The notes: generated by a model from the sequence alone, not told the origin. 64,000 bases of DNA from Rosistilla ulvae (GCF_007741475.1 NZ_CP036261.1:4093798-4157797); one strand, 5' to 3'; counted from the stretch's first letter, positions 27,281-36,814 are shown. Numbers and translations are program-made.

Positions 27281-28561
27281 TTAAGACTTTACTGGCCTCG
27301 CCGGCGTAAACGCATTGGCGAATGCCGAGACCAGCAACCAAGTGATCAAGAAATAGATCAGCATTCCGGTCGCCGCCCACCACAGCGGCGAGTCCTTGGG
27401 AACGACCTGCAAAACCATCTCGGCGACGGGATGATGGATCACGTAGGCGATCAAAGCGTTCTGGCCAAACAGCGCAAACAGCCGCACGCGCAGCGATCCT
27501 AGATCGCAGGCGAGCACAAAAAACGCGTAGACCACACAGGTCATTCCGATTGAAAACCAGATGAAGCTTTGCGTGACAACTCGCTTGTCCATCATCCAGT
27601 AGTTCAGTTTTCGCTGCTCGGTTCCCGGCGGCTCCATAAACGGAGCTTCCGCCAATAGCGATCCCCACGATCGTCCTTCCAGGTTCGCCCACGGCGGGAC
27701 GACCGGCGACGCGGCAAACCTTTCGTCTTTGTCGCTAACCACCGGAACCGCATTGGTTTCGCGGACATCATAAAGCGTCGTCAGGCAAGAAGCGGCATAG
27801 CCCAGCCCCATCAAGACGGCTCCGCTGACAAGCAGCACGCCGACGGCGCGGCGAATCGATTGACTCGACATGAGGTCATAGACCAACGAACCGGCCAGCA
27901 TCACCACGCTCCAACTGATCAATCCAAAGCAACCGCCGTCCCACGCGCGGCGGCCGGTCGTTCCCAGCCAATCGTCGAACCAGTTCGGTTGTCCGTAGAC
28001 GAACCAATAATTGAACCATCCCGACAGCGCAATGTGCAGGATCGACAGACCGATCGCGATCGCCAAACGCACCCGCGGCGAGCACTCGATCACCGGTACC
28101 AGCAGCAGTTGCGTGACGCCGATGATCGCCAACACCTCCCACAAATCCGCTTTGATCAGTTCGGCGATAAACTTATGCACCCCCGCCGAATCGACGCCTG
28201 CCCACGTTTTGAAACTGCTGCCCAATCCGTACAGCACCAACGACAATAGCACCAATCCGAGCGAACGACGCAGCATGCCGATCCACGTTGCCCGGCGGCC
28301 CGCTTTCGCAACCTTCTTGATCACCGACAGCCGATAGGAAAAACCGCAGGCGAACAGGAAACCGGGCATGATCGAATCGGCCCAGCTGAAGTGCGTGTTA
28401 TTGTGCTTGAGCACTTGGTGCGTGATCGACAGTCCGCCCAAAAAATTGACGACAAACATTCCCGCAACGGCATAGCCACGAAACTGGTCCATCGAAACAA
28501 CGCGAGACGACCGAGCCTCGGTCGCCACCGGATCTACCGCGGCTGAAGACATCGAATGCAC
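27281..28561 (-). CDS. HGSNAT-like (DUF5009) multi-pass membrane acyltransferase, copy 1
   Basis: The product has 426 residues and about ten transmembrane segments. The N-terminal cytosolic end reads 'SMDQFRGYAVAGMFVVNF', the signature of the heparan-alpha-glucosaminide N-acetyltransferase-like family (DUF5009), followed by 'DSIMPGFLFACGFSYRLSV'. A conserved late block 'RVRLFALFGQNALIAYVIHH' precedes the last helices. It probably acylates sugars on or at the inner membrane. Its closest relative here is the next gene upstream, 48 bp away on the same strand. Substrate unknown. Confidence 0.8.
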   Translation of the reverse strand: MHSMSSAAVDPVATEARSSRVVSMDQFRGYAVAGMFVVNFLGGLSITHQVLKHNNTHFSWADSIMPGFLFACGFSYRLSVIKKVAKAGRRATWIGMLRRSLGLVLLSLVLYGLGSSFKTWAGVDSAGVHKFIAELIKADLWEVLAIIGVTQLLLVPVIECSPRVRLAIAIGLSILHIALSGWFNYWFVYGQPNWFDDWLGTTGRRAWDGGCFGLISWSVVMLAGSLVYDLMSSQSIRRAVGVLLVSGAVLMGLGYAASCLTTLYDVRETNAVPVVSDKDERFAASPVVPPWANLEGRSWGSLLAEAPFMEPPGTEQRKLNYWMMDKRVVTQSFIWFSIGMTCVVYAFFVLACDLGSLRVRLFALFGQNALIAYVIHHPVAEMVLQVVPKDSPLWWAATGMLIYFLITWLLVSAFANAFTPARPVKS

Positions 28562-28609
28562 CTGACGAGAAAAGAGAAAAAAAGCAAGGCAAACGCGAAT
28601 CCGTAAAAG

Positions 28610-29848
28610 CTACAGCCGCAAGAAGATCTTCTGCTTCTCCAAACTGCGGACAAACGTCCACGTGATCAGAAAAAACAGCAACAGTCCCGATGCGACATAC
28701 CAGCCGGGTGAGTCTTTGGGAATGAACGGCTTGACCGCCATCCCGACCATTTCGTGCAACACGTACGCCGCCAACGCATTGGTTCCAAACGTCTGGAAGA
28801 ACGACCAACGCAGCGTTAACAGATCGCACGCGATGTAGAACAGCAGATAGACCAGCACCGAAACCCCAGCGCAGAACGTGACGTACGACAGCGTCCCGCC
28901 GCGTTGGCTCATCATCCAGTAGTTCCATTTGCGATGCGACTGGTCGGGCGGCGCCACAAACGGCGGCTCGGCTAGCCGGTCGCTCCACGATTTCGCGTCC
29001 CACCAACGGTGAAACTGTGCGGCGGTTGGCAGCACCGGATCGTCCGCCAGCTTTGAATCGCTGACCGAGATCGGCAGCGCTGGCGTCACGTCGTACATTC
29101 GCGTCCCACACGACATCGCGTAACCAAGCAGAATCAAACCGCAGCCCCAGCCGGCCAGACGCAGCAGCGGCGCGCGGCCGGCCCCCGCAATCACAGCGTC
29201 GCAAACCAATGTGCCCATCAATGTTGGAACCGACCAAGTCAAGAAGCCCAACGGCCCGCCATCGATTCCGTTGGGGCTGGTGTTCACCCATGCGTAGTTG
29301 AACCAATACGACAGCAGCACATGCGCGATCGCACTTCCTACCATCCACAAACAACGAACCCGCGCGGTGGCGGCGATCACCGGCAGGATCCACAACGAAG
29401 TCACCGCGATGTGCATCAGCGTTTGAAACCAGTTCCGCTTCAGCAGTTCCGGCAGGATCCCCGCCGGCCCCAACGCAACCAACTCTTCCCAGGTGCTTGC
29501 AGGAGGGGAGACGTTGTAGATCACGATCGAGACAAGCATCAGTCCCAACAGACGCCGCACCATCCGCCAGTTGGCCGCCGCGGCGCCATCGCGCTGCACT
29601 CGTCGACCAAACGTCAATCGAAAGGCAAACCCAACCGCAAACAAAAACTGCGGCATGATCGTGTCGGCATAACTGCAGTAATCGTGATGGTGCTTCAACA
29701 CCGCTGGCGAGACGGAAAAGCTGGCCAGGAAATTGACTAACAACATTCCGACAACGGTATAACCGCGGAATTGATCCAATGACACGATTCGCTTGCGACT
29801 GTCGGATCGATCGACGGCAGCGGATGGGTTTTCGATGGCTGCCGTCAT
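28610..29848 (-). CDS. HGSNAT-like (DUF5009) multi-pass membrane acyltransferase, copy 2
   Basis: From the ATG at 29848 the product has 412 residues; the open frame extends to 30079 but that part is low-complexity and basic. The signature 'SLDQFRGYTVVGMLLVNF' matches copy 1 closely, as do 'ADTIMPQFLFAVGF' and the late 'FFQTFGTNALAAYVLHEM' block. The two copies differ in loops, so the duplication is old. Same strand and a 48-bp gap suggest one transcript. Predicted role: membrane-bound acyl transfer to a sugar. Confidence 0.8.
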   Translation of the reverse strand: MTAAIENPSAAVDRSDSRKRIVSLDQFRGYTVVGMLLVNFLASFSVSPAVLKHHHDYCSYADTIMPQFLFAVGFAFRLTFGRRVQRDGAAAANWRMVRRLLGLMLVSIVIYNVSPPASTWEELVALGPAGILPELLKRNWFQTLMHIAVTSLWILPVIAATARVRCLWMVGSAIAHVLLSYWFNYAWVNTSPNGIDGGPLGFLTWSVPTLMGTLVCDAVIAGAGRAPLLRLAGWGCGLILLGYAMSCGTRMYDVTPALPISVSDSKLADDPVLPTAAQFHRWWDAKSWSDRLAEPPFVAPPDQSHRKWNYWMMSQRGGTLSYVTFCAGVSVLVYLLFYIACDLLTLRWSFFQTFGTNALAAYVLHEMVGMAVKPFIPKDSPGWYVASGLLLFFLITWTFVRSLEKQKIFLRL

Positions 29849-29953
29849 TTTCTGGAGTTCGCCCGTTGAGGGATTTAGCGTTTGCCGGAGCGTTGCCTGT
29901 GGCAGGCCCCGGTGCGCGCGATGGTGCGGATGGTTTGTAGGTGTTTTTTTGTG

Positions 29954-30079
29954 AGCTCGAGAGCGGAGTTTGGGAGGAGTGGGCGGTGTAGTAATGGGGC
30001 CCGCGAGCGGAGCTGGGGAGATTTGACGTAATGCAGCGGCCCGCGAGCGGAGTCGCGGGACCACGGTGCGCGGGACCAC
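29954..30079. repeat. Short direct repeats upstream of the acyltransferase operon
   Basis: GGCCCGCGAGCGGAG occurs at 29998-30012 and 30038-30052, with a degenerate third copy (CTCGAGAGCGGAG) at 29956-29968. Next to them GCGGGACCAC is repeated at 30055-30064 and 30070-30079. Spacing is about 40-44 bp. Function unknown; they lie between a co-oriented lipoprotein gene's stop and the acyltransferase start. Confidence 0.55.
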
Positions 30080-30097
30080 TTTTTACTGCGAAGATAA

Positions 30098-30439
30098 TTA
30101 TTGCGTGGCGGCGGTGGCGGTTTCAATCGCTTGGATCGCCGATTTGGCGTCGCTTCGAACTTTCTCGTCCGAAGTTTCCTCGATCGCCTTTTGCAACTCA
30201 GGAATCGCTCCCTTCGCAAATGCCCCCATCCGCCCCAACTCGCGTGCCGCTTGAGCGTTCTTCTTGAGGCTGTTCTTGCGGTGAAGCATCTCGATCAGAT
30301 ACTCCTTCTTCTGATCGTCAGATTTTGCCATCTGCCCCGGCGCTTGCGGTTCGGTCGCCGTCGGCTCCGGATCGCCACCACACCCCATAATTCCAAGACT
30401 TCCAATCGCCAGAGCGACCCAAACGACAACGCGCATCAT
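30098..30439 (-). CDS. Small lipoprotein with HEAT-like helices
   Basis: From the ATG at 30439 the product has 113 residues; an ORF opening at 30649 is upstream noise. A lipoprotein signal ends in 'LGIMGCGG'. After a Pro/Thr linker, helical repeats 'AARELGRMGAFAKGAIPEL' and 'VRSDAKSAIQAIETA' have the HEAT/PBS-repeat pattern. GAGGGT lies about ten bases before the start. It follows the DUF1559 gene on the same strand, separated by a strong hairpin. A structural or scaffolding role at the membrane is inferred. Confidence 0.65.
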   Translation of the reverse strand: MMRVVVWVALAIGSLGIMGCGGDPEPTATEPQAPGQMAKSDDQKKEYLIEMLHRKNSLKKNAQAARELGRMGAFAKGAIPELQKAIEETSDEKVRSDAKSAIQAIETATAATQ

Positions 30440-30551
30440 ATCTCGAGTACCCTCAAATGGAATGCCGCGGATCGCATGGACGGCGATGCGTCCGAAAGCC
30501 CGCGGCGGGTTGAATTTGATCTTCAGGAAGCAGACAACAACGCTTCCTCGA

Positions 30552-30588
30552 CACGACACCGCAAGCCTTCCAAGCGGGCGGTGTCGTG
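30552..30588 (-). terminator. Hairpin between DUF1559 gene and lipoprotein gene
   Basis: CACGACACCGC (30552-30562) pairs perfectly with GCGGTGTCGTG (30578-30588). It starts 33 bp beyond the DUF1559 stop and has no T-run. It may attenuate readthrough into the lipoprotein gene. Confidence 0.5.
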
Positions 30589-30620
30589 CGCAGAAATCAC
30601 AAAACGTGATGGAACGTGGC

Positions 30621-31775
30621 TTAGAGACCGGTGAGGGCTTCGCCCCCACCGATCGTCGAGCTGCCGCGATACAGGGTCATGTCGATCGTCTCGCTGACGA
30701 AACGGACCGCCCCGTCGGCCAACAGGAACATCCCGCCGCCCGGATGTTGGCTGCGGAAGTTCGACGTGCTGTTGAGCCCGCCGTTGGCACTGCTGGTGGT
30801 ATCGCGTTGCTGGTCGCTACGGTCGCCTCCTGAATCTAGCGCCATGTAGCTGTCGGTGACGGGCCATTTGTTCAAGCGTTCCATCGTGCAACCAAAGGCG
30901 TTGGTTCCCAGCACGCTCGGCAGATCCTCGTCTCCAGGCTGGCCAACCAACCAGCCAAAGTTGGCTTCGAACCGCTGACCACCAAAGTCTGGATTGGTGC
31001 AGTTCACCCCGCGGCACAGCGGCCAGGCCGATCCCCCAGCTGCTTCGCCCATCGCAAACGTGTTGCTTGTCCCATCGGTCACCTCCGCAATCCGGACCTT
31101 CGTCGCGCGATTGAACATCCCTTTTTCCGAAGCCGGAATCGGGCCGTTCAAATAGCCCTTCTTCGATCCTCGTTGACGACGACCATCGGCAGCGAGGATG
31201 AACCCAGATGCCTGTTGGTCAGCGCGGTCCCAATCGACAGCCCATGCATCGTTGATCCCTTTGCAGAAAGCGTAGTGCATCGCCCCAAACTCAGGCACAC
31301 CGATACTGGGAGAATGGATTTCATCCCCCGCCGGTCCCCATTGAGCGACCGGGTTAGTCGGCCCGTTCGTCGCCGAAGGACAGATCGCCGTCTCCAGCAC
31401 CACCGTTTCGATGTCCGAACTGGCGGCCGCGTCGTACCAGTCTCCGTTGACACCAGGTGCGTCTTGCAACGCCGTCTGTTCCATGAACGGCAGCAATGCG
31501 ATCGTCGCATGGGTTTGCACGTACATGTAACCATCGCTGGCCGCCCGCGGCACATCGCCCATAGGGAACGCCCTGTAAACATCGTGGAACGTGTGCATCG
31601 CGATCCCAAACTGCTTCATGTTGTTGGTGCACTGCATCCGACGGGCGGCTTCGCGAGCCGCTTGAACCGCTGGCAATAACAAGCCAACAAGAATGCCGAT
31701 GATCGCAATAACGACCAACAACTCGACAAGCGTGAAGCCTGTCTTTCGAAAACGCGGACCTTGGACACAAGACAT
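30621..31775 (-). CDS. DUF1559 protein with type II pseudopilin-like N-terminus
   Basis: The ATG at 31775 has GGAG seven bases upstream, giving 384 residues; the longer ORF from 31829 is not needed. The prepilin-like motif is 'TGFTLVELLVVIAIIGILVG', followed by 'LLPAVQAAREAARRMQC'. The C-terminal DUF1559 block 'SQHPGGGMFLLADGAVRFVS' is complete. It is one of two members in the window, opposite in strand and quite different in the middle region. Its function is unknown, but processing by prepilin peptidase is expected. Confidence 0.92.
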   Translation of the reverse strand: MSCVQGPRFRKTGFTLVELLVVIAIIGILVGLLLPAVQAAREAARRMQCTNNMKQFGIAMHTFHDVYRAFPMGDVPRAASDGYMYVQTHATIALLPFMEQTALQDAPGVNGDWYDAAASSDIETVVLETAICPSATNGPTNPVAQWGPAGDEIHSPSIGVPEFGAMHYAFCKGINDAWAVDWDRADQQASGFILAADGRRQRGSKKGYLNGPIPASEKGMFNRATKVRIAEVTDGTSNTFAMGEAAGGSAWPLCRGVNCTNPDFGGQRFEANFGWLVGQPGDEDLPSVLGTNAFGCTMERLNKWPVTDSYMALDSGGDRSDQQRDTTSSANGGLNSTSNFRSQHPGGGMFLLADGAVRFVSETIDMTLYRGSSTIGGGEALTGL

Positions 31776-32336
31776 GTCATGACTCCGAATCGATAGATTT
31801 AAGAAAAGTTGCGAAGCGAGCGCTTGCATTGAATGTCGACGCGGCGCTCAGCGCGACGTGTTAGACATCTCAACGCTGATTAGATTCGATTACACTCTAC
31901 AGTCAAGAGATTTCTCTCCGCAGAAGTTTTAATTCTGCGCAAAGCGATGCCCCGAAGTAATGCTGCCATCCTCCGACGGCGACAGTCTGCAGTCAGAAGA
32001 ACCGCGCACAACCCAACATCTCAATCAACAGGAACCGCCACAGCGACACACCAAAGGAGGGGACGGGCATTTGCTAGAAATCCAGCAAATCGCGGGAGAG
32101 CCACCACGATCGACAGCCTTCAAGCCGTTCACACGGTACCGCGACCAGAGGCGGTAATCAGACAGCGCCGCTCTCCAGCTGCCGCCCAACATCGCGCGGC
32201 CGACGGAGAGCACCGGTGGGCAAAAAAAATTTCCCCAAGCAGACAATCTTCATCTCATCTACCCAATCCGCTGACGATTTCAGCGGCGTCCGGTGTCGAT
32301 TCGACGACGCTTCGAGCGCAGCCCAACACTGCCGCC
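31776..32336. other. Intergenic, 561 bp, nothing firm
   Basis: No ORF here looks protein-like. A small hairpin (ATTTGCT / AGCAAAT, about 32070-32091) is present. AT-rich sequence at 31860-31940 is a plausible promoter region for the DUF1559 gene, but no hexamers stand out. Confidence 0.45.
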
Positions 32337-33314
32337 TTACATCGGCAGCACATCTTCGTCGACCTGCGGCAGATCCTCGAGACTGCCCAATCCGAATAAG
32401 TTCAAGAAACGCTGCGTCGGATAATATTTGGGGACCGCGCGGCCCTCTCCTTCGGCTTTCTCTCGCGTGACGTCCAACAAGCGTCGCCGGACCAATTGAT
32501 TCAACAGCGGACCACAATCGCGGCCGCGTTGATTGGAGAGATCGGGAGCCGAGATGCCGGGCTGGTAGGCGACCAAGGCCAGAATCTCCAGAGCCACCTG
32601 CGACAGCCGCGCCTCGCGCACTTTGCCGTAAAAGACACGGCGAACCGCATCGACCTCGGGCGACAATAACATCCGGTAGCCCCCCTGTTCCTTGTCAATC
32701 CGCATCGCGTGCCCATCCTCGCGATAGATCGCGTTGAGCGATTCGATGATCGATTCGACCTCCTTGGGACTCACATCGCGCATCACGCGAGCGAGTTCTT
32801 TGGCGGTCAACGGCTTGTTTTCGGGGTGCCCGATGAACAACGCGGCTTCGACGATTCCCTCGGGCGTCGGCGGTTCGATCAGCTGTTCGTCGATCGGATC
32901 GATTTCAGCCGCCGCCGCCTCCTCCACCGCTTCGGTGTCGGCCACTTCCGCAGGCGGCGGTTCGGGCATCAGCCCAGCTTCAACCATCGCCTCGGCATAA
33001 GCTGCGCCGAGATCGTCCAACGAAAAATCGTCTTCTGCTTCGTCTTCTGCTTCGTCTTCTGCTTCGTCTTCTGCTTCGTCTTCTGCTTCGTCTTCTGCTT
33101 CGTCTTCTGCTTCGTCTTCTGCTTCGTCTTCTGCTTCGTCTTCTGCTTCGTCTTCTGCTTCGTCTTCTGCTTCGTCTTCTGCTTCGTCTTCTGCTTCGTC
33201 TTCTGCTTCAACCTCTGCTTCGTCTTCCTCGGACTCGCCTAGCTCATCGACGAGTTCGTCGTCGACCTTGGCTTTACCTTCTTGTTCCTCGTCGGCAGTG
33301 TTGTCGTCATCCAT
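32337..33314 (-). CDS. scpB: Chromosome segregation protein ScpB with acidic EDEA-repeat N-terminus
   Basis: This 325-residue product has its ScpB core at about residues 155-305: 'VEAALFIGHPENKPLTAKEL', 'RVFYGKVREARLSQVALEIL' and 'ALVAYQPGISAPDLSNQRGR' give the tandem winged-helix domains that bind ScpA and the SMC coiled-coil complex. The first 95 residues are acidic, mostly an EDEA tandem repeat encoded by a perfect 12-bp DNA repeat. The usual ScpB is about 180-220 residues, so the extension is extra. No scpA is next to it. The core call is firm. Confidence 0.88.
   Translation of the reverse strand: MDDDNTADEEQEGKAKVDDELVDELGESEEDEAEVEAEDEAEDEAEDEAEDEAEDEAEDEAEDEAEDEAEDEAEDEAEDEAEDEAEDEAEDEAEDDFSLDDLGAAYAEAMVEAGLMPEPPPAEVADTEAVEEAAAAEIDPIDEQLIEPPTPEGIVEAALFIGHPENKPLTAKELARVMRDVSPKEVESIIESLNAIYREDGHAMRIDKEQGGYRMLLSPEVDAVRRVFYGKVREARLSQVALEILALVAYQPGISAPDLSNQRGRDCGPLLNQLVRRRLLDVTREKAEGEGRAVPKYYPTQRFLNLFGLGSLEDLPQVDEDVLPM
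33028..33209. repeat. 12-bp tandem repeat in scpB
   Basis: About 15 perfect copies of a 12-bp unit (TCTTCTGCTTCG on the plus strand) run for 182 bp, with a degraded copy beyond 33210. On the coding strand each unit encodes Glu-Asp-Glu-Ala, so copy-number change keeps the frame. All three frames of both strands stay open through it, which creates long spurious ORFs. Confidence 0.95.
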
Positions 33315-33429
33315 GGTTGATCACACTTTACGCGGGGCTAGATTGAAACGAAGATCGTCGGCGGCGACATCGCGCCGCGCAGACTTTGCACGCTGGCGTG
33401 CCGACTTAGAAGCTCAAAAGTTGAAAGGA

Positions 33430-34164
33430 TTAAAACCATTCTTGGGTTGTCGGCTTCAGCACGATTTCCGGCACATGAGCTCGCGGCGGCAGCGAGGCGA
33501 TCGAGACCATCAGCGCACCAAAGTCCTCTGGCTGCAGGATCGAATCGCGATGCTCTTGGCTGACCGGATTGGGGCGTTTGTCCAACAGCGGCGTATTGAC
33601 TTCGCCCGGATAGACGTTGGTGATCCGCACACCTTCGTCGCGGACTTCGTTCGACGCCGCGGTTCCCATCGCAGTCATGGCGAACTTGCTGGCACAATAA
33701 GCGATGCCGCCAAGCTGGATCGCGCGTTTGCCGGCGATGCTGGAGATGTTGATGATCAGGCCATCGCGGCGAGCTCGCATCGCGGGCAGAACAGCATTCA
33801 TCACGTTGTACCCGCCGGTCGCATTGATCGCCAATACTTGGTCCCATTGCTCTGGCTGCATCTGCGCCATCGAACGGGTCGCGATGTTGATTCCCGCCGC
33901 GTTGCAGACGATATCGACAGGGCCGATCGTTTCGGCAACCCAAGCGAACAGCGAGTCGACGCTCTCGCGATCGGCGACATCAGCCGACCGGACAGCGATC
34001 GGGTGGGGCGAAGCGACCGAATCAGCAAATGTTTGCAACGTTTCGATCCGACGTCCGGCGATCACCACGCGGCAGCCCGCTTCGGCAAACCCGCGAGCGA
34101 TCCCCGCGCCGATCCCCGTCCCGCCACCGACGACGACGGCGACCTTATCCTTCAAAACACTCAT
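33430..34164 (-). CDS. SDR-family oxidoreductase
   Basis: The ATG at 34164 gives 244 residues, the normal length of a classical short-chain dehydrogenase. The NAD(P)-binding motif is GGGTGIGAGIA near residue 12. Asn-Ala-x-Gly is present as 'CNAAGIN'. The catalytic Ser and Tyr-x3-Lys are in 'NISSIAG' and 'YCASKFAM'. The substrate cannot be predicted. It is monocistronic on the minus strand, 115 bp beyond the scpB start. Confidence 0.87.
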   Translation of the reverse strand: MSVLKDKVAVVVGGGTGIGAGIARGFAEAGCRVVIAGRRIETLQTFADSVASPHPIAVRSADVADRESVDSLFAWVAETIGPVDIVCNAAGINIATRSMAQMQPEQWDQVLAINATGGYNVMNAVLPAMRARRDGLIINISSIAGKRAIQLGGIAYCASKFAMTAMGTAASNEVRDEGVRITNVYPGEVNTPLLDKRPNPVSQEHRDSILQPEDFGALMVSIASLPPRAHVPEIVLKPTTQEWF

Positions 34165-34618
34165 CCTGTCGAATCCCTGTTCCCGATGTACGAATTTACA
34201 CAACCCCAGCGAATCCGCTGGCGAGCTTCCATTGTTGATAACGTCTTCAATATAACGACTGTTAAGATCCCGAATACCGACGATCGCCAACAGCGATCGG
34301 GCTCAGCGGGGGCTCATCGAGTGCGAAACGTTTCCGCGGCAGGCGGTCGCCCCGCCGCGAGGTCCGGGGCAATTCAGCGGTTGCAAGTTGAGGCATCCGC
34401 CAGCATGCGTTAGCATCCGGTTCGCTGGGACAACGCCGCGCTAACGCGTGCCGGCTAATTTGCCTGATCATAAACACTTCACAGCACTGGCCGCAGGGTG
34501 CTCTGGATTGACAGAGAAACCATTGGAGGCGTACATTAACACGTTTTTCCTCGACCAAATTGAATGCGACGATGGCCACCCGTCGGCGTCGTCAACGTTC
34601 CGGCGCGAAGGAGCCAGT
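34165..34618. other. Intergenic between SDR gene and argB, 454 bp
   Basis: This is the divergent promoter region of SDR and arginine genes. An ORF in the argB frame runs through 34448-34618 without family similarity. One short hairpin (CGATCGC 34281-34287 with GCGATCG 34293-34299) was noted. No promoter or ARG operator was identified. Confidence 0.4.
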
Positions 34619-35500
34619 GTGGATCAGGCAATTGCCAAAGCGGACACCTTAATCGAAGCGATGGGCTGGATCCGTCAATTCCGAGGTAAGACGACCGTCA
34701 TCAAGCTCGGCGGCAGCTTGCTGGACGATACCGAAGCGCTCCATCACATCCTGCTGGACGTGATCTTTATGGAAACCGTCGGGATGCGCCCCGTGATCGT
34801 GCACGGCGGCGGCAAGGCGATCAATCGCGCGCTGGCTGCCGAGGGAATCGAGCCGGTCTTTATTAAAGGACGCCGCGTGACCGATCCCGGCACGCTGCAG
34901 ATCGTCCGCAAGGTGCTCGCTGGCGAAACCAACACGATGATCACGCAGGAAGTCGAGCGGATGGGAGGTCGGGCGATGAACCTGAGCTTCGATACGACCT
35001 GCGTTTTGCGAGGCAAAAAACTCGAACTCGAAGGCGAAGCCGACCTCGGCGCCGTCGGTTACGTCACCGATGTCGACCGCCACGTGATCGAGAGCCTCTC
35101 TTATACTAACCAGGTCCCCGTGATCCCTTCGATGTGCGAGGGCCCCGACGGCAATCCGCTGAACGTCAACGCCGACACCGCCGCGATGGCTGTCGCCCAG
35201 GCGTTGGGAGCCGAGAAGTTGATCTTCTTGAGCGACGTCAACGGCGTCCGAATGGACAAAGACGATCCCAGCACGACGATCCGCTCGCTGACAAGCGAGG
35301 AAGCAAAAGAACTGATCGCGTCGGGCGTGATCGACGCGGGAATGATCCCGAAAGTCGAAGCCTGTCTGGAGACGTTGGACCGCGGCGTGGGCAAGGTTCA
35401 CATCGTCGATGGCAAACTGCGACACTCCCTGTTGCTGGAAATCTATACGACCAGCGGCATCGGGACTGAGATCGTCAAGCAACGGCTGCCGATTCAATAA
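34619..35500 (+). CDS. argB: Acetylglutamate kinase
   Basis: I chose the GTG at 34619, because a strong AAGGAG lies five bases upstream (34608-34613) and the resulting 293 residues match the family length. The motifs '[11 protein letters not shown]', '[15 protein letters not shown]' and 'FLSDVNGVR' bind ATP and acetylglutamate. It phosphorylates N-acetylglutamate in arginine biosynthesis. It is followed 102 bp later by argD and then argF on the same strand, forming a three-gene arginine cluster. Confidence 0.93.
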   Translation: MDQAIAKADTLIEAMGWIRQFRGKTTVIKLGGSLLDDTEALHHILLDVIFMETVGMRPVIVHGGGKAINRALAAEGIEPVFIKGRRVTDPGTLQIVRKVLAGETNTMITQEVERMGGRAMNLSFDTTCVLRGKKLELEGEADLGAVGYVTDVDRHVIESLSYTNQVPVIPSMCEGPDGNPLNVNADTAAMAVAQALGAEKLIFLSDVNGVRMDKDDPSTTIRSLTSEEAKELIASGVIDAGMIPKVEACLETLDRGVGKVHIVDGKLRHSLLLEIYTTSGIGTEIVKQRLPIQ

Positions 35501-35602
35501 CGTTGCGAGATTTAGAACGTCGCAAGACAATTTGGCGAACCCGCCGCGTCCCCTTGTCCTCTTTATCGCTTTCCCCTATTTCCGAGCGTGGAGCATCGTC
35601 CT

Positions 35603-36814
35603 TTGAGTGATTACCTTTCGTCGTCCGACACCGTGGAATTGTTCGATCAATTTGTGATCCCCAACTACGTTCGCTACCCGGTGAATTTGGTCCGCGGCGA
35701 GGGTTCGAAGGTCTGGGACAGCGAAGGCAAAGAGTATTTGGACCTGTTCCCGGGCTGGGGCTGCAATCTTTTGGGACACTGCCCGCCGCGGATCGTCGAA
35801 GCGGTCCAAAAGCAGGTCGCCGAATTGATCCACGTCCCCAACACCTGGTACATGCAACAGCAGGGCCAGTGGGCTCAACTGTTGAGCGAGCGGAGCTTTG
35901 GCGGCCAAGCGTTTTTCTGCAACAGCGGTGCCGAAGCGAATGAAGCGGCGATCAAGCTGGCGCGGCTGCACACGCCCGCCGAACGCTACAAGATCATCAC
36001 CTTCACCGGCGGTTTCCACGGCCGAACCCTTGGCGCCCTGACCGCTACCGCGCAACCAAAGTATCACGAGGGCTTGGGCCCGTTGGTCGCCGGGTTCACC
36101 TATTGTCCCTTTGGCGATCTGGCAGCGGTTCGCGAAGCGGTCAGCGATCAAACCTGTGCGATCATGCTCGAACCGATTCAAGGCGAAGGGGGCGTTCAAA
36201 TTCCGCCCGACGGTTTCCTGCAAGGACTGCGAGAACTGGCCGACGAGCACGGCCTGGTACTAATTTTTGATGAAGTTCAAACCGGATGCGGCCGGACCGG
36301 CGAGTGGTTTGGATATAAGTATTTTGGTGTCGAACCCGATATCATGACGCTCGCCAAATCGCTCTGTGGCGGCATTGCCGGCGGAGCGATGATGGCCCGT
36401 CCCGAGATCGCTGCCAGCCTGAAACCAGGCACGCATGCGTCGACTTTTGGCGGCAATCCGATCGCGGCAGCCGCGGGAATTGCAGCGATCGAAACGATCG
36501 AAGCCGAGGGGCTGTTGGATCATGCAAAGCAATTGAGTCAATTGATCGAAGACAAGGCCAACGCGTTGGTCGATCAGTTTGAATTCGTACGCCAAGTGCG
36601 TGTCGCCGGGTTGATGATCGGTATCGAACTGGATATCGAAGGCGCACCGATCGTCGCTCAATGCATGAAACAAGGTCTGTTGATCAATTGCACCCAAGGT
36701 AACATCTTGCGTTTGCTGCCCGCAATGAATCTAGAACTCTCCGATGCGGAGCGTGGTCTGGACATCATCGCCGAAGCATTGCAAGCGGTTGGTCGCGAAT
36801 CGATCGAAGCCTAA
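35603..36814 (+). CDS. argD: Acetylornithine/N-succinyldiaminopimelate-type aminotransferase
   Basis: The TTG at 35603 is preferred, as GGAG lies nine bases upstream (35590-35593); a GTG at 35588 without a ribosome site would add five residues. The product has 403 residues. Class-III aminotransferase motifs: 'FFCNSGAEANEAAIKLAR', 'FHGRTLGAL', 'VLIFDEVQTGCGRTG', and the PLP lysine in 'MTLAKSLCGG'. It transfers the amino group onto N-acetylglutamate semialdehyde. Lying between argB and argF fixes its role as ArgD. Confidence 0.92.
   Translation: MSDYLSSSDTVELFDQFVIPNYVRYPVNLVRGEGSKVWDSEGKEYLDLFPGWGCNLLGHCPPRIVEAVQKQVAELIHVPNTWYMQQQGQWAQLLSERSFGGQAFFCNSGAEANEAAIKLARLHTPAERYKIITFTGGFHGRTLGALTATAQPKYHEGLGPLVAGFTYCPFGDLAAVREAVSDQTCAIMLEPIQGEGGVQIPPDGFLQGLRELADEHGLVLIFDEVQTGCGRTGEWFGYKYFGVEPDIMTLAKSLCGGIAGGAMMARPEIAASLKPGTHASTFGGNPIAAAAGIAAIETIEAEGLLDHAKQLSQLIEDKANALVDQFEFVRQVRVAGLMIGIELDIEGAPIVAQCMKQGLLINCTQGNILRLLPAMNLELSDAERGLDIIAEALQAVGRESIEA

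Noticed and set aside
32709-33242. Plus-strand ORF with a Phe-Cys-Phe-Val repeat, and a minus-strand Lys-Gln-Lys-Thr repeat ORF inside scpB
   Set aside because: Both are alternative-frame readings of the 12-bp repeat, which leaves every frame open; the scpB core fixes the true frame.
34448-34618. N-terminal extension of argB
   Set aside because: A strong AAGGAG before the GTG at 34619 and the family length place the start downstream.
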